From assembly GCA_947445425.1 (NCBI GenBank), contig CANFFA010000116.1:1-7109 (forward strand): a stretch of DNA of 7,109 nucleotides. Direction: 5' to 3'. Below, in pieces: positions 6,318 through 7,109 of the stretch (the first letter of the stretch is position 1; the number at the start of each line of letters is the position of its first letter). The notes below the pieces were generated by a model that was not told the origin of the DNA, ran no database searches, and saw nothing but the letters and a program-made list of their open reading frames with translations. The stretch is from Paludibacteraceae bacterium (GTDB lineage Bacteria > Bacteroidota > Bacteroidia > Bacteroidales > Paludibacteraceae). Position numbers and translations under genes: made by a program.

Positions 6318-7082
6318 ATGACCGAAAATCAAATTTTTAACCTTTTAAAGCAGGTAAAAGATGGGGAGCTTGAGTTGGATCAAGCAGTTGGACAGTTGAA
6401 GCAGCTGCCTTTTGCTGATTTAGGTTATGCAAATATTGATCATCACCGAGAAATCAGAACAGGATATCCAGAAGTTATTTTTTGCCCAGGGAAATCAAAT
6501 GACCAAATACGAGGTATTGTTGCTCATCTTCTCACCAAAGGGACTAATATTATGGCCAGTAGGGCAGAATCATTTGTTTTTGATGCTATTAAGGATTTGC
6601 ATCCGCAGATGGAGTATTACCCTGAGGCCCGCACCATTTTTATACAGCAACATGAAATTACAAAAAGTAAATCTCGTGTGTTAGTGGTAAGTGGGGGAAC
6701 TTCTGATATTCCTGTTGCGGAAGAGGCGGTGGTCACTGCCGAAAAGCTTGGTTGTACGGTGGAAAAACTGTATGATGTAGGAGTGGCGGGAATTCATCGC
6801 TTACTCGCTAATCTACATCGATTGGATACGGTTCAAGTTATTATTGCTGTAGCAGGGATGGAAGGTGCGTTACCCAGTGTATTGGGCGGCTTGACGGATA
6901 AACCTGTAATTGCAGTGCCTACGAGTATTGGTTATGGTGCCAATTTTGGTGGATTGGCAGCACTTCTTGCTATGCTAAATAGTTGTGCAAGTGGAATTTC
7001 TGTCGTAAATATCGACAATGGCTTTGGTGCAGGATTTATGGCTGCAACCATTATTAGGCAAATTGATTTAAATAGCAAGTAG
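6318..7082 (+). CDS. larB: LarB, pyridinium-3,5-biscarboxylic acid mononucleotide synthase
   Basis: LarB carboxylates the pyridinium ring of nicotinic acid adenine dinucleotide and hydrolyses the phosphoanhydride, the first step of nickel-pincer cofactor synthesis. The N-terminal LarB-specific part contains GYANIDHHREIRTGYPEVIF (residues 36-55). The C-terminal half is PurE-like: VVSGGTSDIPVAEEA (123-137), AVAGMEGALPSVLGGL (177-192) and PTSIGYGANFGG (201-212). C223 in LNSCASGISVVNIDNGFGAG matches the cysteine (C221 in L. plantarum) that forms the transient adduct with the pyridinium ring. At 254 residues it is full length. Its ATG lies 3 bases after the larE stop, which suggests translational coupling. 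larC, the nickel insertase, would be expected next but the window ends 27 bases later. Confidence 0.95.
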   Translation: MTENQIFNLLKQVKDGELELDQAVGQLKQLPFADLGYANIDHHREIRTGYPEVIFCPGKSNDQIRGIVAHLLTKGTNIMASRAESFVFDAIKDLHPQMEYYPEARTIFIQQHEITKSKSRVLVVSGGTSDIPVAEEAVVTAEKLGCTVEKLYDVGVAGIHRLLANLHRLDTVQVIIAVAGMEGALPSVLGGLTDKPVIAVPTSIGYGANFGGLAALLAMLNSCASGISVVNIDNGFGAGFMAATIIRQIDLNSK

Positions 7083-7109
7083 TTGTAAATAAGAACTTAG
7101 TAGTGAAAA

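Noticed and set aside
6427..6684. 85-codon + strand frame inside larB
   Set aside because: It is fully contained in larB in another frame; larB is supported by motifs along the whole length.

Overview
The window is AT-rich and densely coding, with all genes on the + strand. The following points to the Bacteroidota. The genes have no recognisable Shine-Dalgarno sequences. A TAnnTTTG-type promoter element precedes the second gene block. The GDP-mannose dehydratase ends in the Bacteroidetes-like KEGGFRxLNYFE form, and the GDP-fucose synthase has the longer form with an extra segment common in that phylum. The genus cannot be read from the sequence.

Layout. (1) Bases 1-149 hold the last 38 codons of a probable IS66-like transposase and a candidate right end of that element. 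A 12-13 bp hairpin follows at 149-176, then a possible promoter for the first gene block. (2) Bases 291-4007 carry three nucleotide-sugar genes: gmd and fcl, which turn GDP-mannose into GDP-L-fucose, and ugd, which turns UDP-glucose into UDP-glucuronate. They would supply precursors for a surface polysaccharide (capsule, O-antigen or exopolysaccharide). No glycosyltransferase is present here. The fcl-ugd gap holds an unusual inverted array of 7-bp repeats. A very strong intrinsic terminator at 4075-4125 closes this block. (3) Bases 4216-7082 hold a second transcription unit: a NikR-like regulator, a six-helix membrane protein with a His-rich loop (probable nickel transporter), larE and larB. 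LarB and LarE perform the first two steps of nickel-pincer nucleotide (NPN) cofactor synthesis, the cofactor of lactate racemase and other LarA-like enzymes. The nickel-inserting LarC and any LarA-type enzyme are not in the window and may lie downstream.

The most interesting part is the second unit. The NikR-like protein aligns well with NikR but has lost all four canonical nickel ligands. A perfect 14-bp palindrome overlaps the -7 element of the presumed promoter. The LarE carries three cysteines in the arrangement expected for the [4Fe-4S]-dependent rather than the self-sacrificing form. Together this suggests a nickel-cofactor operon with its own transporter and a divergent regulator that may sense something other than nickel.
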